A program made the position numbers and the translations under genes. Source: Fasciolopsis buskii (Eukaryota; Platyhelminthes; Trematoda; Plagiorchiida; Fasciolidae). From it: 64,000 nt of DNA. Within the stretch, counting starts at the first letter, position 1; each line of letters starts with the position of its first letter. Location: positions 196,551 through 260,550 of the forward strand of contig LUCM01005951.1 in the NCBI GenBank assembly GCA_008360955.1. The letters are read 5' to 3'. Under the pieces are notes generated by a model that was given only the letters and a program-made list of their open reading frames with translations, made no database searches and was not told the origin of the DNA. Positions 1 through 13,073 of the stretch are shown in pieces.

Positions 1-3000
1 GAACTGAGAGGCATCAAGCAAAGTAAGAAAAGTCAGTGGAACCAAAATCACCGCTCAGCATGTCAAAATTCCCGCAGTAGCAGGCAAGTCTGGTCCCGGC
101 TAGGGACGTGGACTGAGTTAACGCATTTAGTCTACAACTTATCTTGAGATAAGGGAAAAGTACAGTGATCACATATTTCAGTGTCAGGTCGACTATGACG
201 GCTGTGAATAGTTAATTGAGATGAGATCATAGACAGCATTGCTAACAATGCAATACTGATGAAACCAAAAACTGATAAGAGAGAAGCCCCAGATCAATTT
301 GAGTCATCGGTAATAACGTACAAAGGCTGTTCAACCAAAGTGGGTAGTAGTGAAGTGATCGTTTCTGGGCTACATCAAATTGCGCTCCTGGTTTTCAGGT
401 GTAATGCAAAGATTAATAAACGAAACTTTACGAAGTTTGCAGCAGACAGAGGTAGAGCTAACTTTCGATCAGTTGCGGAGGGAACATAAGATGAGAAGAT
501 TTACACTACTTACGACTTATGAACGATGTTACAGTACCTTTTCTGATCCTCATATTTGACGGACGGTTGTCTTTGAAGGGACTATATTCATCGAGATGAA
601 TCGTATCTTCAGTGATACCAGTATGCAACCAGCTTTCGTGTAGAACAATGGCTCCAACACGCTTTGCCTAACTATGGGTGACCAAGCAAGTTAACTCATT
701 AATCTCCTTAGAACAACAGCACATTTTTAAAATGAAATTGTGTTCACATATTGCTATCTCGAAGGGTTCTTGATACTCGGGGTCTTCAAAAACGGTCTTC
801 TCACTTGATCCTGATGGAATACCTAAGGGTTTTATTCAGTTCACCGATTAGATTTCTGCAATGTCACCTAGAGCATTTCTTTGTCATAACTGTTAACGGA
901 CACGAATTCGTACTTATTACATGAACTTATTTAATCAAAAATCTTTAAGCTTTTTTACTTAGTCGAACTTGATGCTGTAACAGTGAGACTTCACGTGGAT
1001 GTGGTGTTTTGAATTTTATAACTACATGACCCAACGAGCAATTCAGCGTGCCTTATCAAAAGTCGAAAAATCAATGAGGCCTGGAAGACGAATAGGTAAT
1101 AGCCTGACAACGTGGTCTTCCAGGCTGACGATTGATTGAAGCAGTCAACACAGTCGGAAACTTGAGTTAAATGATAATTGATCCTAGTAGATGGGCTCCC
1201 ATTCAGTCATTGTCCTCTGCTGTGCGAACTGTCTTTGAAAACCCTAATTCTTCTTTCCGCTTGGTGGCTAGTCACCCTAGAAGTACTCGTTCAAAAACCT
1301 CAGTAAGTAATACAAATAGCGAATTACCTATTGTACCGATCGTCCGATAATCTGGAATGCATTAACCAGTGAATAAGGCTGGGTAGATAGTAATGAACAG
1401 GCGCCTACTCAGATTTCCCGAGCTGGGTTGACGCTTCACTTCTTTGTGGGTGGGAATTTTGATTCAAGGGCTCCGGTTTGGGTTCACAAGTAAAGCTGTG
1501 TGGTAAAGTTACCGATTAACCGAATATTCCTTTCTACAGGAAACCGAAATTACCTTTTTCCACTTCCGAGTTTGATAGGAATGCATTTTCTTGTTTGCCG
1601 TTCATTCGTCTGCACGATTTATTTTGCCGGTCCATGTCTCCACAATTAAGCAATACTGTCAGAGGTGTTAAGGATGTTTATCTACACTCTTTGGGCTCCG
1701 AGCTGCATCACAACAGTCGCCCTGAGTAGTGGTGAGAATACTATTAATGCAACGTCTATTTCAGCAATCTGCGACAAAAAAAGCCATTAACATGTAATTC
1801 AGTTGTCGTCAAGTTTTAGAAACATTGAGAATATGTTGCTGACACATCTTCCTTGTGAGCAACGCTTGTCCCAACTAGACTTTGTAACATTTTGTTAGAA
1901 TACTAAAGACCGACTGCAGCAGGCGGACAACCAACCCAATGTTCTCGTAAATATTCTTACGACGCGGTCTGTTCTCTTTGGAAACGAAAACCTGGCTAAT
2001 TTGTTGATTCAGTTTAGACAGGCTGTTTTGTTATTTCCTCATCTAGCTACGTGGATAACTGTTAGTCGCCAGCACTGTTTTTCTAGTCAAGGTCGGTGTA
2101 TGCTGTTATTGATTCACAATCACGCTAGAAGCCTCTGCTGCATCTCTGATTCATGATTTCTAAGGAACATGCTGCATGATTATACGATAATTTAAACAAT
2201 GTTAACGAACTTATCAGTAATCAAATATTTGTCTTAATAGTAATCGAGTAAGCACATTTGCAAAGCGACATTTTCATCAGTAAAAGAATTTTGCAGAATT
2301 TAAATGTCTCGAATAAATTTATGCAAATTCCAGTGACATCCTGATTTTCACCAGAGCGGCTTCAACTTTTAGACTTGTCACAAGTACAGGTGAGGGAATA
2401 AAAGTAACTGAAATCCATTTGCTTATTTGGTCATTATTAATGCATGACGAAATTTGCACTGGTTAATTTATGCACGAAAGCCAATCAGCAACCCAAAGCA
2501 GATTACAATTTCCTATGCGGCCAAACGGGATTAAGAGTTGTGAGGATACTTTGATAACATTTTCAGTTCAAAATTATGTCAGTCCAACCGAAGTGTGAAT
2601 GTTTTATGACGGTCAGATAAACTACTGAAGACTTTCACGGTAATGAATATTTGTTGTTTTCTGTAATAGCTGTTCACCATCAGATAGCATATCGATCAAG
2701 TAAACATTTGCTACAATTGACCACTGTATGTTCCGGCTTGTAGCTGTTATTACATGTTTACCCACGTAATTTAAAATTTCCTACTGACAATAAAACGATG
2801 CGTCTTCTACCGCCTGCTCCAAAGAAATTCTTTCTTGACATTTGCAGTTTCATTAACTAAACAATCATTTATGAAAATGTTATTCAGTTTGCTATCCTCA
2901 TACAACAAATAATGAGTTGGATTAAATCCAAATCCATGATGAAAAGGACAGTTATTAAGTAGAAGTTTGAGAAAAAACCGGGAGCTGGTCATTCTTAGTT

Positions 3001-6000
3001 TTACTCCACGAATGCCAGTCGGAAATTTTGAGTAGTAGGGAAGTAATGAACGGTCCCGGGGAACGAACGTGAAGTAAGGGAGGATATTATTGATAAACAA
3101 AGACTGTCGATTCGTTTACTAACTTCTTAAAAGTAGCCGATTAGGTTATATGATCAACTGTCTTCAAGTTTTCCTGTCGTGTGAGCGCCTCTGGCGATTT
3201 TTATGAGCTTAAATACCATGGAGTGAACAAACAAATTGCAGATTATGTGATTCTTGCGCCAATTTGAACTGCATCATCTTTAATTTGTTCTAAGGACTGA
3301 TGAATCACGATCTGATTCACAAAGAAGCATTAACGGGATTGTTCACGTAACTTAACTGGCATTAACAACGACCGCAGCAGATGGAAGTCTTAGGTATAAG
3401 AAGACCACAAAAGACAAAGTCTGTATTTACTGACCTTTATTATTCTAACTGTTTTGTTCAATCAACCTAATGCTTTCCGATTTTGGCAACGTTCACCCGT
3501 GACCACGGGGAATCTAATGGTAGATCCCGGCGAACTTCGAAAGAACACTGAACGGCGGCGTGAATCGAGGAGCTGAATTAGCACAGTTTTTGACTTCCTC
3601 TTTTTCTTCCACTAATGGTAAATCGTGTGTTTGGTGACGGGCAAAATGTCAAATGTCAAAGCGAAATTTCACAGAAGTATCTTCTGCAATCAAATAACTT
3701 CGATCATTTTGAATTCCAATGTGTCCGCTTCCCATGGGTAACATCGAAAGCTCTCTGTCTGATGAAGGCTGCATGATACAAGAGTCACTAGGATCCATTA
3801 CCCCATAGATTCGAATCTAACTCCACTGTTTGGCTAATTTCTTATAAGTTCCTTGCGAAATTTGAATGCAGCTATGAAGTGTGTAAATATTGTTTGTTGA
3901 ACGATTTGGTGTAATAATTTGGACATGGTAATCATTATTTTTCGGGCGAGCACATATGTCTTGGGCTAGTTTGGGGGGTATTTCCAAAAGATGACAGCAA
4001 AACAGTGCATTTTAGGCATGTTCCAAGTCTGGAAAGCTGCTTGGCAAAAAAGACAAAGTGAGTTGATTTGCATTCCGTCAACTTCAAGGCTGCCTGTTAA
4101 TTCGATACTTCGATGTTGATGGACATCATTGCTATGGTGATATTCTTAGGCGACCATGTGCCTGAACATCTTTTCCTTATCACATGAGAATTCGACGCTT
4201 GTTATAAGGATATCCTCCGTAGACACCTTGGCTGATGAGTTATTTTAAATCACTCTGAGATTGTTGAATAGTACATTAATGAGTGACCGTTAGGGAAAAT
4301 AACGCCATTTAGTTTCTTGTAAAACAGTCAGATTCCAACGGGACTTCATTCACACGTTCCTATGCCAGTTCCGTTCACTATCCAAAAGTGAACCCATGGA
4401 CATAAGACGATTGCGTTAAGCTGAATTTTATGCACCCGGGCGCATCGAAGTCCGTTGCTGACGGTCTCAGTCTATCGTTGCGTGATCCAGAACAGAAAAT
4501 GCGAGTTCGATCAGTTAGTTGACTAATTCAGTTTCACTTCAACCGAAGAATTTCAACTGTTCTTCACAATCAGTTGAAATTGTCAGAATCTTTTAGATGA
4601 AAGAAACAGAGATCGCCTGGCATTGTTTTACGCATCTTCTAGAAACTGTTGCCATGTGAAGCCTTATTAGTTTCATTTAAAGCTCGCCGTGTGTATTAGC
4701 AAACACGTCTTTGCAGCTTATCAACTGATATCATGCCTCATTTAGCAGGCGACTTGAAACGATTGGAGTATGTCATTTAAACTGCACTCAGACGGCACCT
4801 TATTCGAGATGTGCTGTGATCTACAAAATCTAATTTCCGCATTTTATGTGCTCGTAAGAAAGGAAAATATTGGAGCAGACATGTCAAATATACCTTAGGC
4901 CTGGTGATCGATTACCAGATGGAGCTTGAGGACGACTCAAACACCTCTGGACAATTTCATCAGATTCATTAGCATTTTCACATCGATTTTGTTTTTCAAG
5001 TGTGATTCGTTTTACGACCGCAGTTCAATTACCAGAATGATCCGTCTACCGTCATTCAAATGTCAGAGCGTCCAAGTTACTCATTAGTTACACGCGTAAT
5101 ATGTACGTGTGTCGGACTATCATTTATGTAACCAATCATTTTAGCCATCAGCATCGGATTGGAAAAAATAATCGAATTACCATGTAGATTTTTATCATAA
5201 AAGAACTCAGTTTTTCCCTCACCAAATGCTTGCACTGTCTACTCTGTCCAGGTTCAGGCATTTTGGGTTACAGTTTGGCTGAATAGCACAATCCTTTGAA
5301 CCGGGACATTCGTGCACCGTATTCAATTCAGTTTTTCAGGCTGGTCACTATAAATTCTTCCTCTTAGTACGTTCAGTGTTCCTGCAGTCATGTTATTTTC
5401 TCACGGGAGCAAATAAGATCTTAAGGTACCAGACTATGCAGAATAAATCAAACGTAACCCATTAGGTGAACAGTCCGCGCAATGCTGATCCTTTCATTTT
5501 GGTTTGTATAAGGCTGTCACTGAAGGGTCATTGTACATCGTAATGATGTTTTACGATTCATCATAGTCGAACCAAAATGTCGGATCTTGAGGGCTTCGGT
5601 TTGCATATGTCAAGCCCTGCACAGTATCTGTGCTTGTTGCTCAGCTGAAAATCTGCAAACTGTTGATTATAAAGTGGGGCACAATGTTCCTCGTCACCGA
5701 CCATATAACTATACCCTGCCATTAATCAGTCAATGCGTTTTCACGCATCGCGTAGCATAGAGAAGTGTTACCATTAAGGTCAGTCAAATTTTGCGATGTA
5801 TTCTTAAAATATATTTTGATTCACAAGATGACTGTTTGTTTTGCTACCTGAGCGCAAAATCTCACTGCTGGCTGAGTAGGAATATCCGGCAATAAGAAGG
5901 CATGTATGGCCTGAAAATATGAAAAGAAACTTTCCTTCTCGAGAAATTAAAATCTTCGAAATTTAAAATTTTCCACATCAAACTAAACTATTCGTTGTAT

Positions 6001-7487
6001 AATCTCGTTTAGCCCAACATATATACCGTGCTAAAGGATTCACAATCATTGCTAATCTCGATCATGCACCTGTTCTACTCTCGTTGTTTTACAGGGAACA
6101 AGTCATGTTTTACTGAATCAATCTTTGCTTGTTTAAATTGTTTTTAATCTTGCCCACTGGTGTGCGAGAAAAATCAACACTAATCCGAACCAGTAGTAGC
6201 AACCAGTTGCGTACTGCGAAGTGGAAAATGACCGGTTATGATCAAAAATAAAAACAGGCTCTACACTGTTATGTTATCCACCACCTCCAGTCAAAAACCT
6301 TTTGTTACGGGCAACCATTCTTTTTCATGGTTTTTTCATTATTCCTCCTATAAAACCGTCGGTAAAATGCTAAAGATTCCGATCGCCCGGGCTAGTTTTC
6401 ATACAATTCTCTCAGGAGCTCTCTTGGCTAAACCTTGTTTAGGATAAAACATGGACCCCTTTTGACTATTTGTTCAAATTGTATTAATAACAGGCATAAA
6501 TGATAACTTTTAGCCACAGTAAGGAAACCGCACAGAGCTTTTGTTGTGCCTAACGCCAAGCTAAAACTTCACGTTGTGAAATTACTCACAATAGTAAATT
6601 CACCTTATTACTTTAGTTGAATTCGTTTCCTGTATTACTCCTCCAGTTTTTTATCAACAGTGTACAAACAACCAGTGCTCAGTTTTGTTCGCACATCAAA
6701 TTTAAGAGTGATTTTTGCGAGAAACAGCCCAGTTTCACATTATCAAATAATCTTCAAAGAATCTCCCTGTCTCACATTTTCCGTTTCGCTCCCTTTTTTC
6801 TCTGCCCTTGTGAATCAATCTACAAACCCATGGTATCTGTGATTTTAACCTTCAGCCACCTATTTTCGCCCAGAGCTCATATTTACTCCGTTGTGTGTCA
6901 CTGAGTACACTTAGACCCTATATCTTATTTTGTCTGCTCCGCTCTGCTTCATCTACCCGATCTGACTGAATTGGCTAGTTTACGATCTTCGAATAACTGT
7001 TACTTTCTTTGTTATTTCCCAATTCTAGGTTTTAGTCGTAAGTAGTATCATATGGATGAGAGAACATAAGTTCCCCAGAGGAACTAGATGAATTCCGTGA
7101 TTATTGTAGTTTGTCAGGTGCATGTATCCGGTAATTCTCTGGTCCATCATCCCTGAACGTGTACACTTCGATATTGCACCAGAATCACATTTAAATCACT
7201 GGGGGTCCACAATTGGCTCATCATCCCTGCACACCCTTGGTAATTTAAACAAGATTTTCTCATTCTATATTGCTGGGGTGTTGATTTCTGCGTATTGTTT
7301 CCCTTTGCTCTTAATTAGCCTCCGATGGTGCACTTCACATCGGAAACATAACGAGCCACGAAAACTAATCCGTTGGCCAACTAGTTTTCATGATCTCAGA
7401 TGAGCTCGTGCGAAGCCACATTATCCACCAATTCCAGATTTTGATGTACTATTGAGAAAGATAAAATATCACCGTGTACGAAATAAT
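1..7487. other. Long stretch without a supported gene
   Basis: Only short open frames occur (the longest is about 100 codons, for example 2807-3100 on the minus strand), and none shows a recognisable domain or a convincing exon with good splice sites on both sides. I found no clear tandem repeat, tRNA or transposon coding remnant. It is best read as intergenic or intronic DNA. Confidence 0.6.
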
Positions 7488-7772
7488 TCAGCGCACACAA
7501 ATCAAATTCAGACAAATGACAAGGACTGCAAGGTAATGGTGTATACTGTCTAAGTAAAGAGGATACTTTTCAACACGCATAACAACACGGGCGTCCGAGA
7601 TGTCTTGGTTCTGTTCAGCTTTGAAATCACCAAACAATTTTTGTACGAAAGAAGCCGAAATATTATCTAGGTTTTTAGAATTTATAAAGTAATTTATTTG
7701 GACCAATAATCCGCCGGTTTCTCTCTTAGGAGTTGATGGCACAGTCAATTTTAACAATAATCGTGCTATCCT
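7488..7772 (-). CDS. Candidate terminal exon, unidentified protein with a C-terminal hydrophobic segment
   Basis: An open frame runs on the minus strand from a plausible splice acceptor (CGTACAG at the 5' side, near 7772) to a TGA stop at 7488, giving about 90 residues. The translation is mostly polar (Lys, Asp, Gln and Asn spread through the middle) and ends in a hydrophobic run of about 15 residues (YLAVLVICLNLICV) just before the stop. That would suit a membrane-tail protein. It lies about 400 bases downstream of another same-strand candidate exon (8171-8535) and the two could belong to one gene, but I could not show matching phases. No family is recognised, and it may be a chance open frame. 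Confidence 0.22.
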   Translation of the reverse strand, partial: RIARLLLKLTVPSTPKRETGGLLVQINYFINSKNLDNISASFVQKLFGDFKAEQNQDISDARVVMRVEKYPLYLDSIHHYLAVLVICLNLICVR

Positions 7773-8170
7773 GTACGTTTAACTTGAACAGAATATGGAT
7801 ATCACCAACACCAATTCTCGTAGTATTTTGGGACTATTTCTGAATTAATCAGCAGTTTATCGAAAATATTCAGAAATATCATGTACCCAACTTTCTTTGA
7901 ATTGCACGCATAGGCTTGATTATGATCCATCTGACAGACAAACGTGCTTACCTTAAGGTGAGCTGATCACCTATGAATTGCTCCACGATCAGCAAACGGG
8001 TGTACTGTTGAGAAGTCTTGTGGAACGGAGGCATATTCTTACCCAGATCTGAATAATTTCAAAACAGATCCTAATATTACTGACATGATTTCACAATAAC
8101 GCGCGAAATGGTATAGAAACGGCCGAATTTCACCCAAGACGATGAAGATAAAATTTGAAAACCAATTCAT

Positions 8171-8535
8171 TCATCCATGTCCACAGTTAATGAAGATGCT
8201 GTGATTGCCTGGGCAAAATGCTGTAACCGGTGCAGAATATACTGGCGGGGTCAAATACGAGTTGTTATTTTGATCTCCTTCGCAACAGAATCTGCCTAAA
8301 GTTCGAGTTGTCCAGTAACGTGTGTCAACCAAAATTGTCTGCGACTGGTTTCTGCATGTAGGATATTTACAGGAACAACACATGGAAATGTAATGACACA
8401 AATGGATTTTGGCTGTCGAACCTGATAGAGTAACCACTGCCGACGAAGCTCCAACTTGAATAAGGTTACTCAAGGTAATAAGTTGACGAACTGAAGCATC
8501 AAACGACAAAGCGACGCTGTTATTATTGCAATATT
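8171..8535 (-). CDS. Candidate exon, unidentified cysteine-rich protein
   Basis: A minus-strand frame stays open for about 120 codons from a possible acceptor (CTGCTGAG, at about 8536-8543) to a TGA at 8171. The translation looks protein-like: an N-terminal Ser/Val/Leu-rich part, then a block with spaced cysteines (CHYISMCCSCKYPTC, then FCCEG, then FCPG and NCGHG). The cysteine density suggests a secreted or extracellular segment. A donor could lie before the stop (for example at a CCA|gtatat), so the exon may be shorter than drawn. I do not recognise the family. There is no in-frame ATG close to the 5' end, so if real it is internal or 3' terminal. Confidence 0.28.
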
Positions 8536-11500
8536 CTCAGCAGAGGTCCCAACCACATACATCTTAAAACCAGCAAAAACGAGATGAATTTGTTGAAGGA
8601 GTAAAATACCCAATCGAATCAGATGGTGGGGCGATCAAAGTGAACTTCAAGCCACAACGGAACGAACTGTGTTCTTTACACAAACGGCTAAAAGTGGGCT
8701 ATCGGGTATCTGTAGCATACCATTATGATGAAGATAAACGTGTTCAGAATCGGGTTTGTGCATAGAACACGGCGAAGACTGAAATTCTCGAAGAATTATT
8801 TGACGCCGAAAACAATGGAAAAAGTGTTTGCAAGACGTAACACGCCATCATGATATTTTCCATTTCACTCCAAAGCACTTTGGCAAGAAGAGCTCAACTG
8901 GAGTAAACAGTTTAACCACCCTGACAATCCAAAACTGTTAGTAACTGTTAAACACGAATGATCACGTTATACAGTTGTGCGTTAATTGAAGAAGGAGTGG
9001 TGCGGTGTGCAAGAGGTTTATGCCAAGATGCAGCATGGAACCTGGGGGTCGGAACCTACAGTAGTCAAATTTGACACATGCTGTGATGTCTTTAGTTTTC
9101 ATTTGATGCTTTTGGCGTCACAGTTGCAAAATCCTAGTCCGAATGGCAGAGTTAGGCAATCATGAATCCCTAACCAGCTGTCTCTTAAGTCTCACATAAG
9201 GTGTGCTAGTGCGTCAACAGTTGCACGATCACATACGTCAGCAAAATGACAAACTGACTGGTTTCACCACGAGCACTACAAAGTGTTTGCAAGGGGCTGT
9301 GCAAATCACTATTATAAGACGACTTCTGATTCTGGTTACCAGAGTCCAAGGTAAGCGACCAGAAACACGTGATGGTAATCATCCGTAGATGAGATCAGTT
9401 GTCACCCATAAGACCGATGTTCCCCAATCACAGTCCGAAACCTTTACAGTCGGACTAACTCGCCAAAACCACGTAACATTCCAAAAATCGCTCCATCCAT
9501 TATTTCTTCCAGCAGTCAAACACACAGATAATTCATTCATCAGGGGGGAAAAGAGTTATTATTTTCCTCTAAAAGTCCTCTTACTGTGCAACTACAATGC
9601 TGGACGTTTTGCATTCCTGTTTTTTTGTCGTTTCTTACTCATCAATGAGGCATTTAGTTTTGAAACTGTCGCAAAGGAGTTCTCTTACAATATGTGGAAA
9701 ACCTCCAGAATATAATTTCGGAAAACTTAAAGCCATTTCTATTGCCACCTTAAACACCAGCTCAAATCGCATCAGACAGAATCAAGAAATATGCCTAAGA
9801 TTTGTACCTGTTTTTGATCACGATGCACATGGCTGCTCTGATTAAACAAACAATAAAATTCAAACCGGCAAATACACACGTTTTTCCAACCGCTTAGTTC
9901 ATCTGGTTTACAGAATTAGACGAATTCAGTGAGTAACCATGCGTTGATCTAACCTTCCTGTTTTTCCACTTTCGTGATCAGATGATCAGCTTGTTGACGT
10001 ACGCCTTGACCAAAAACATCGATGCAGATTTATACCCGATTGATAAAAGCTCGGATCAAATGACATTTTGGTATGAGTGTTTTCTGCACTTAAAAGATTG
10101 ACGGCACCCATGTTCTGTCACGTGGTAGAAAATCGGAATCAAAAAAAAAACTACCGCGGTTTTATTTATACACTCTATGATATTGATTTTCTTGTGCTTT
10201 GTTTTGCTCATGCAAAATCTGCTTAACAGCAATTCGCAAGGTCTTCTGAAGATCCGGGTGAATGAGGCGCAGACATTCAGGCAAATCAACGATTTTTCAC
10301 TGTCCACGGAAAAATGTGGTTTGGGGCCACTTCCAAGGATTTTCAAAAATTCGAAATGGCACCAAGTCAAAATGACAAGGTTATTAAATATGAACGTTAT
10401 TTCTTAGTTCTTATCAATATAACATATCAAGTTCAATTGCCAGACGATTACTTCTATTATTTTGCCAGAAGTGCACTATAACTCCTTTTCACCGTCCATG
10501 CAAATTTTCTTGGATCATGTCGATTCATCCGTCCCGAAATTTGAATCCTAAAACCATTGTATTGGAGTGATGAGTCATTTGAAGTATGTCTGCAAACATT
10601 CGCATAACATAAGGAGTATTCAAGAAGCGTTTCTCACTTTAGTAACCAAAGACCGCGGCAGATATTGTGCTATACAGTGAAAGGTAATTACTATTCACAG
10701 CTGAAACCAACGAGCTAAGGGAAGTAGTTAGAAAAAGGCTAATCGGCTAGTGAGAATTCGAAATGCATCAGTACTGCTTCGACGTTTTAATTTTGATGAC
10801 ATCTACCCAACAGCATACTTACATTTTTTCCCATTAAAGTACTTACTTGACAACACACGCACTATATATAAAATATTTACATATATGTATACATGCGAAC
10901 AAGCGCACGAACCTCCAGTGTGCTTCACGCGGCCTTTCTTTTGTTTTCGGATGAATATTTAGCACATGTAGACTCAACGCACTTCTGTACGGAACGGATA
11001 CCAGCCAAATCCACTCGAAATAGATGGTAAGACAAAACTTTGACATGGGAATGGGCCCTACGATCATTCTGTTTAGTGGACGTCATCCAGGCTGATATCC
11101 AACCGACCCAGCTAAAGCCATCGCAAACGTTCTTTTAGTACTACAACCCCTAGGAGTACGGCACATTCTGTTGGAGTCAGTTTGTACTCTGATCTGTCAG
11201 TCGTATTTGTTTCTGCATCAGTTCGGTCGAGATGAGCCATAATGACGAATTCTGTTTTTGTGCAAAACGTCTTGGCATCCACTTAATTAGACGTTCAGAT
11301 CAGTCATTTGAATGCATGATATGCTAATTTGATCTTTGAAAACTATTTCATTGCGCCGTGAACACTTCAGTTCGAGGAACGTCCCAAAGTGGCAATCGTA
11401 AGAGGTAATCACAAATTCCCACCTTAACTAATTATAACGACGGCACACAAGCCTGTCTTGAAGCTGTGTTGCATCCTACCTCTGAACCAACACACAGCAA

Positions 11501-11769
11501 TACCACTATTTTACACTTGTAAATTTAAAAATGTCCTGGATGTTCAAATATTCATTGCTCGCATTGATTGGTTTTCCAGTACTGTTCAGTCAGTAGTAAA
11601 ACAAAAATTCTCGGACTTTATTTTCGCGGACGAACCGATCACCTTGATTGAAATGGCATCATGTACACCAAAGTATTCATTTATTAGAATAGATGCTTGT
11701 GTCAGCACCGCACAGCATTTGATATGATGTGGCCGGGAAAATTGTGCGAATAAACTCAGTCTTCTGCAA
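8536..11769. other. No supported gene
   Basis: Open frames on both strands (9389-9715, 10056-10370, 10177-10407) overlap one another and show no domain or splice context. A short alternating purine/pyrimidine run lies near 10862-10890. Nothing else was identified. Confidence 0.5.
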
Positions 11770-12138
11770 TTACTGCTTCAAGGAATACATGTTGGTGGCA
11801 TTTTTTCGACGATAAGCTTTATTCCAAACATCCAAGACAACTAGGTCTACTGGTTGCTGAAGTCTGTATCCATGCGGTTCAACTAAGGAACGATATTCAG
11901 CATGAGGATATTTGGTACGCGAACTTGAAGTAGTTATTTCAACTTGACTTTTCCGAAACAAAAAGGATTTTACTAATGGAATTATTGGAACTGCAAACGA
12001 TGAACACACTTCGATGACTGTAATCATTAATCGCCCGTACATGACTGTCACGCACAAGCGAATGGTGCCAACCCCAATTCCATAAGGAACAGTTGGAAGT
12101 CTGTCCACGGTGAATCGGTTGATCCAAATTTGAGAGCT
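11770..12138 (-). CDS. Candidate exon with a C2-domain-like fold pattern
   Basis: The minus-strand frame is open from a TAG at 12139-12141 to a TAA at 11770. It reads as a typical C2 beta-sandwich start: a glycine-led strand (GTIRLCVTVMYGRLMITVIEV), then a Pro-Leu-Val-Lys strand (PLVKSFLF), a basic and Ser-rich loop, and later a strand ending VDLVVLDVWNKAYRRKN. The last part is close to the 'L-x-V-x-V-W-D ... R-x-N' ending seen in synaptotagmin- and RIM-like C2 domains. The calcium-binding aspartates of the top loops are not obvious, so it could be a calcium-independent C2 or a decayed copy. The start is unclear (no ATG at the 5' end), and an acceptor (GTTCATAG) sits right at the edge of the frame. 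The assignment rests on pattern memory, not a search. Confidence 0.33.
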   Translation of the reverse strand, partial: SSQIWINRFTVDRLPTVPYGIGVGTIRLCVTVMYGRLMITVIEVCSSFAVPIIPLVKSFLFRKSQVEITTSSSRTKYPHAEYRSLVEPHGYRLQQPVDLVVLDVWNKAYRRKNATNMYSLKQ

Positions 12139-12142
12139 CTAT

Positions 12143-12904
12143 GAACGGCTAACCATATGTGTACTATAGTAATTCCAAATTCTCATGAACTCTCGGATAA
12201 ACGACACACTGGATGCACGCTCCGGCGCACATAGCGCATCAGGGTTGGTCAGGGACACTGAAGTTTGAGCTGAGCGCTACAATCGATTAGTAGCAACAGC
12301 GGCTGAATTTCATGCTGTCTGGTGAAGTCAGATTAGTTTTATGCAGTAGATCCTGTGTAACAACTTAAGTAAGAAATTATCAATGGCCCACTGCACAACA
12401 AAATGTCTTGTCTAGTTTTTTATTGCAAAATGCAGATAAGATGTCCGCAGCTTGTTTGCGATTTGCTGCACGTTGTCTGGGTGTTTTGTTTTTGAAAACC
12501 AATAACCAGCTTCGTCATCTTCGACGAGCAGTTTGCGCGAGAGGTCCTTAAATCAATTCATCTTTTATAAAACTATCAAATTCATAGTACCTTCATTAAA
12601 TGCGACTGAAGTTCTTCTGTGATTTTATATATTTTCGCCGGTAATGCTTGCCATCTTTGATGATAAAACTCTATTAACTTCTGAACATGTTAAATTTATC
12701 TGGGAACCGCATTCAACCAGGGATACAGTTTATTTTATTTAGAATAGGCAAATTCGTCCTTCTGTTTACTTTGGTTGCTCCAAACATATCATGGTTTGGC
12801 AAATCTCAGTGTCACATGATAACGTCGGCAGTTATTAGGAAACGGCTTTCAAGTCCGGTATGATTACGTGAAGATTTGAATAGTCATTAAATAATAATAT
12901 GTAC
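12143..12904. other. No supported gene
   Basis: Non-coding in all frames as far as I can see. If the flanking candidate exons belong to one gene, this is intron. I found no exon here that would bridge their phases. Confidence 0.4.
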
Positions 12905-13073
12905 CTTGCATGTTGAAAGAAGATAGTCGTATTTCATCGCAAATATGAGATGTATTAGCGTTATCTAGTGGGTTTTCCAAGTCTTTACCATCATAGCTGG
13001 CCACTTTTAACATTTCTCGGTCAAAGGGCTGAAGCCCATCACTGAGCAAGGTATGCCGGTAGAATGTCATTCA
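12905..13073 (-). CDS. Candidate first coding exon, unidentified protein
   Basis: This exon has good signals on both sides on the minus strand. The acceptor follows a pyrimidine-rich tract (TTTTTACCATCACAG) and the donor is CAAG|gtacat at the low-coordinate end. An in-frame TGA lies directly before the ATG at 13070, so translation would start inside this exon and give about 55 residues (MTFYRHTLLSDGLQPFDREM and onward) before the splice. The peptide is hydrophilic, with Asp, Asn and Lys throughout, and no family is recognised. The exon ends with one leftover base. I could not join it in phase to the C2-like exon 0.8 kb downstream without an unseen intermediate exon. Confidence 0.27.

Noticed and set aside
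3296..3325. CTGATGAATC...GATTC resembling a hammerhead core
   Set aside because: The stem II hairpin is followed by ACAAAG instead of GAAA, and there is no complementary stem I.
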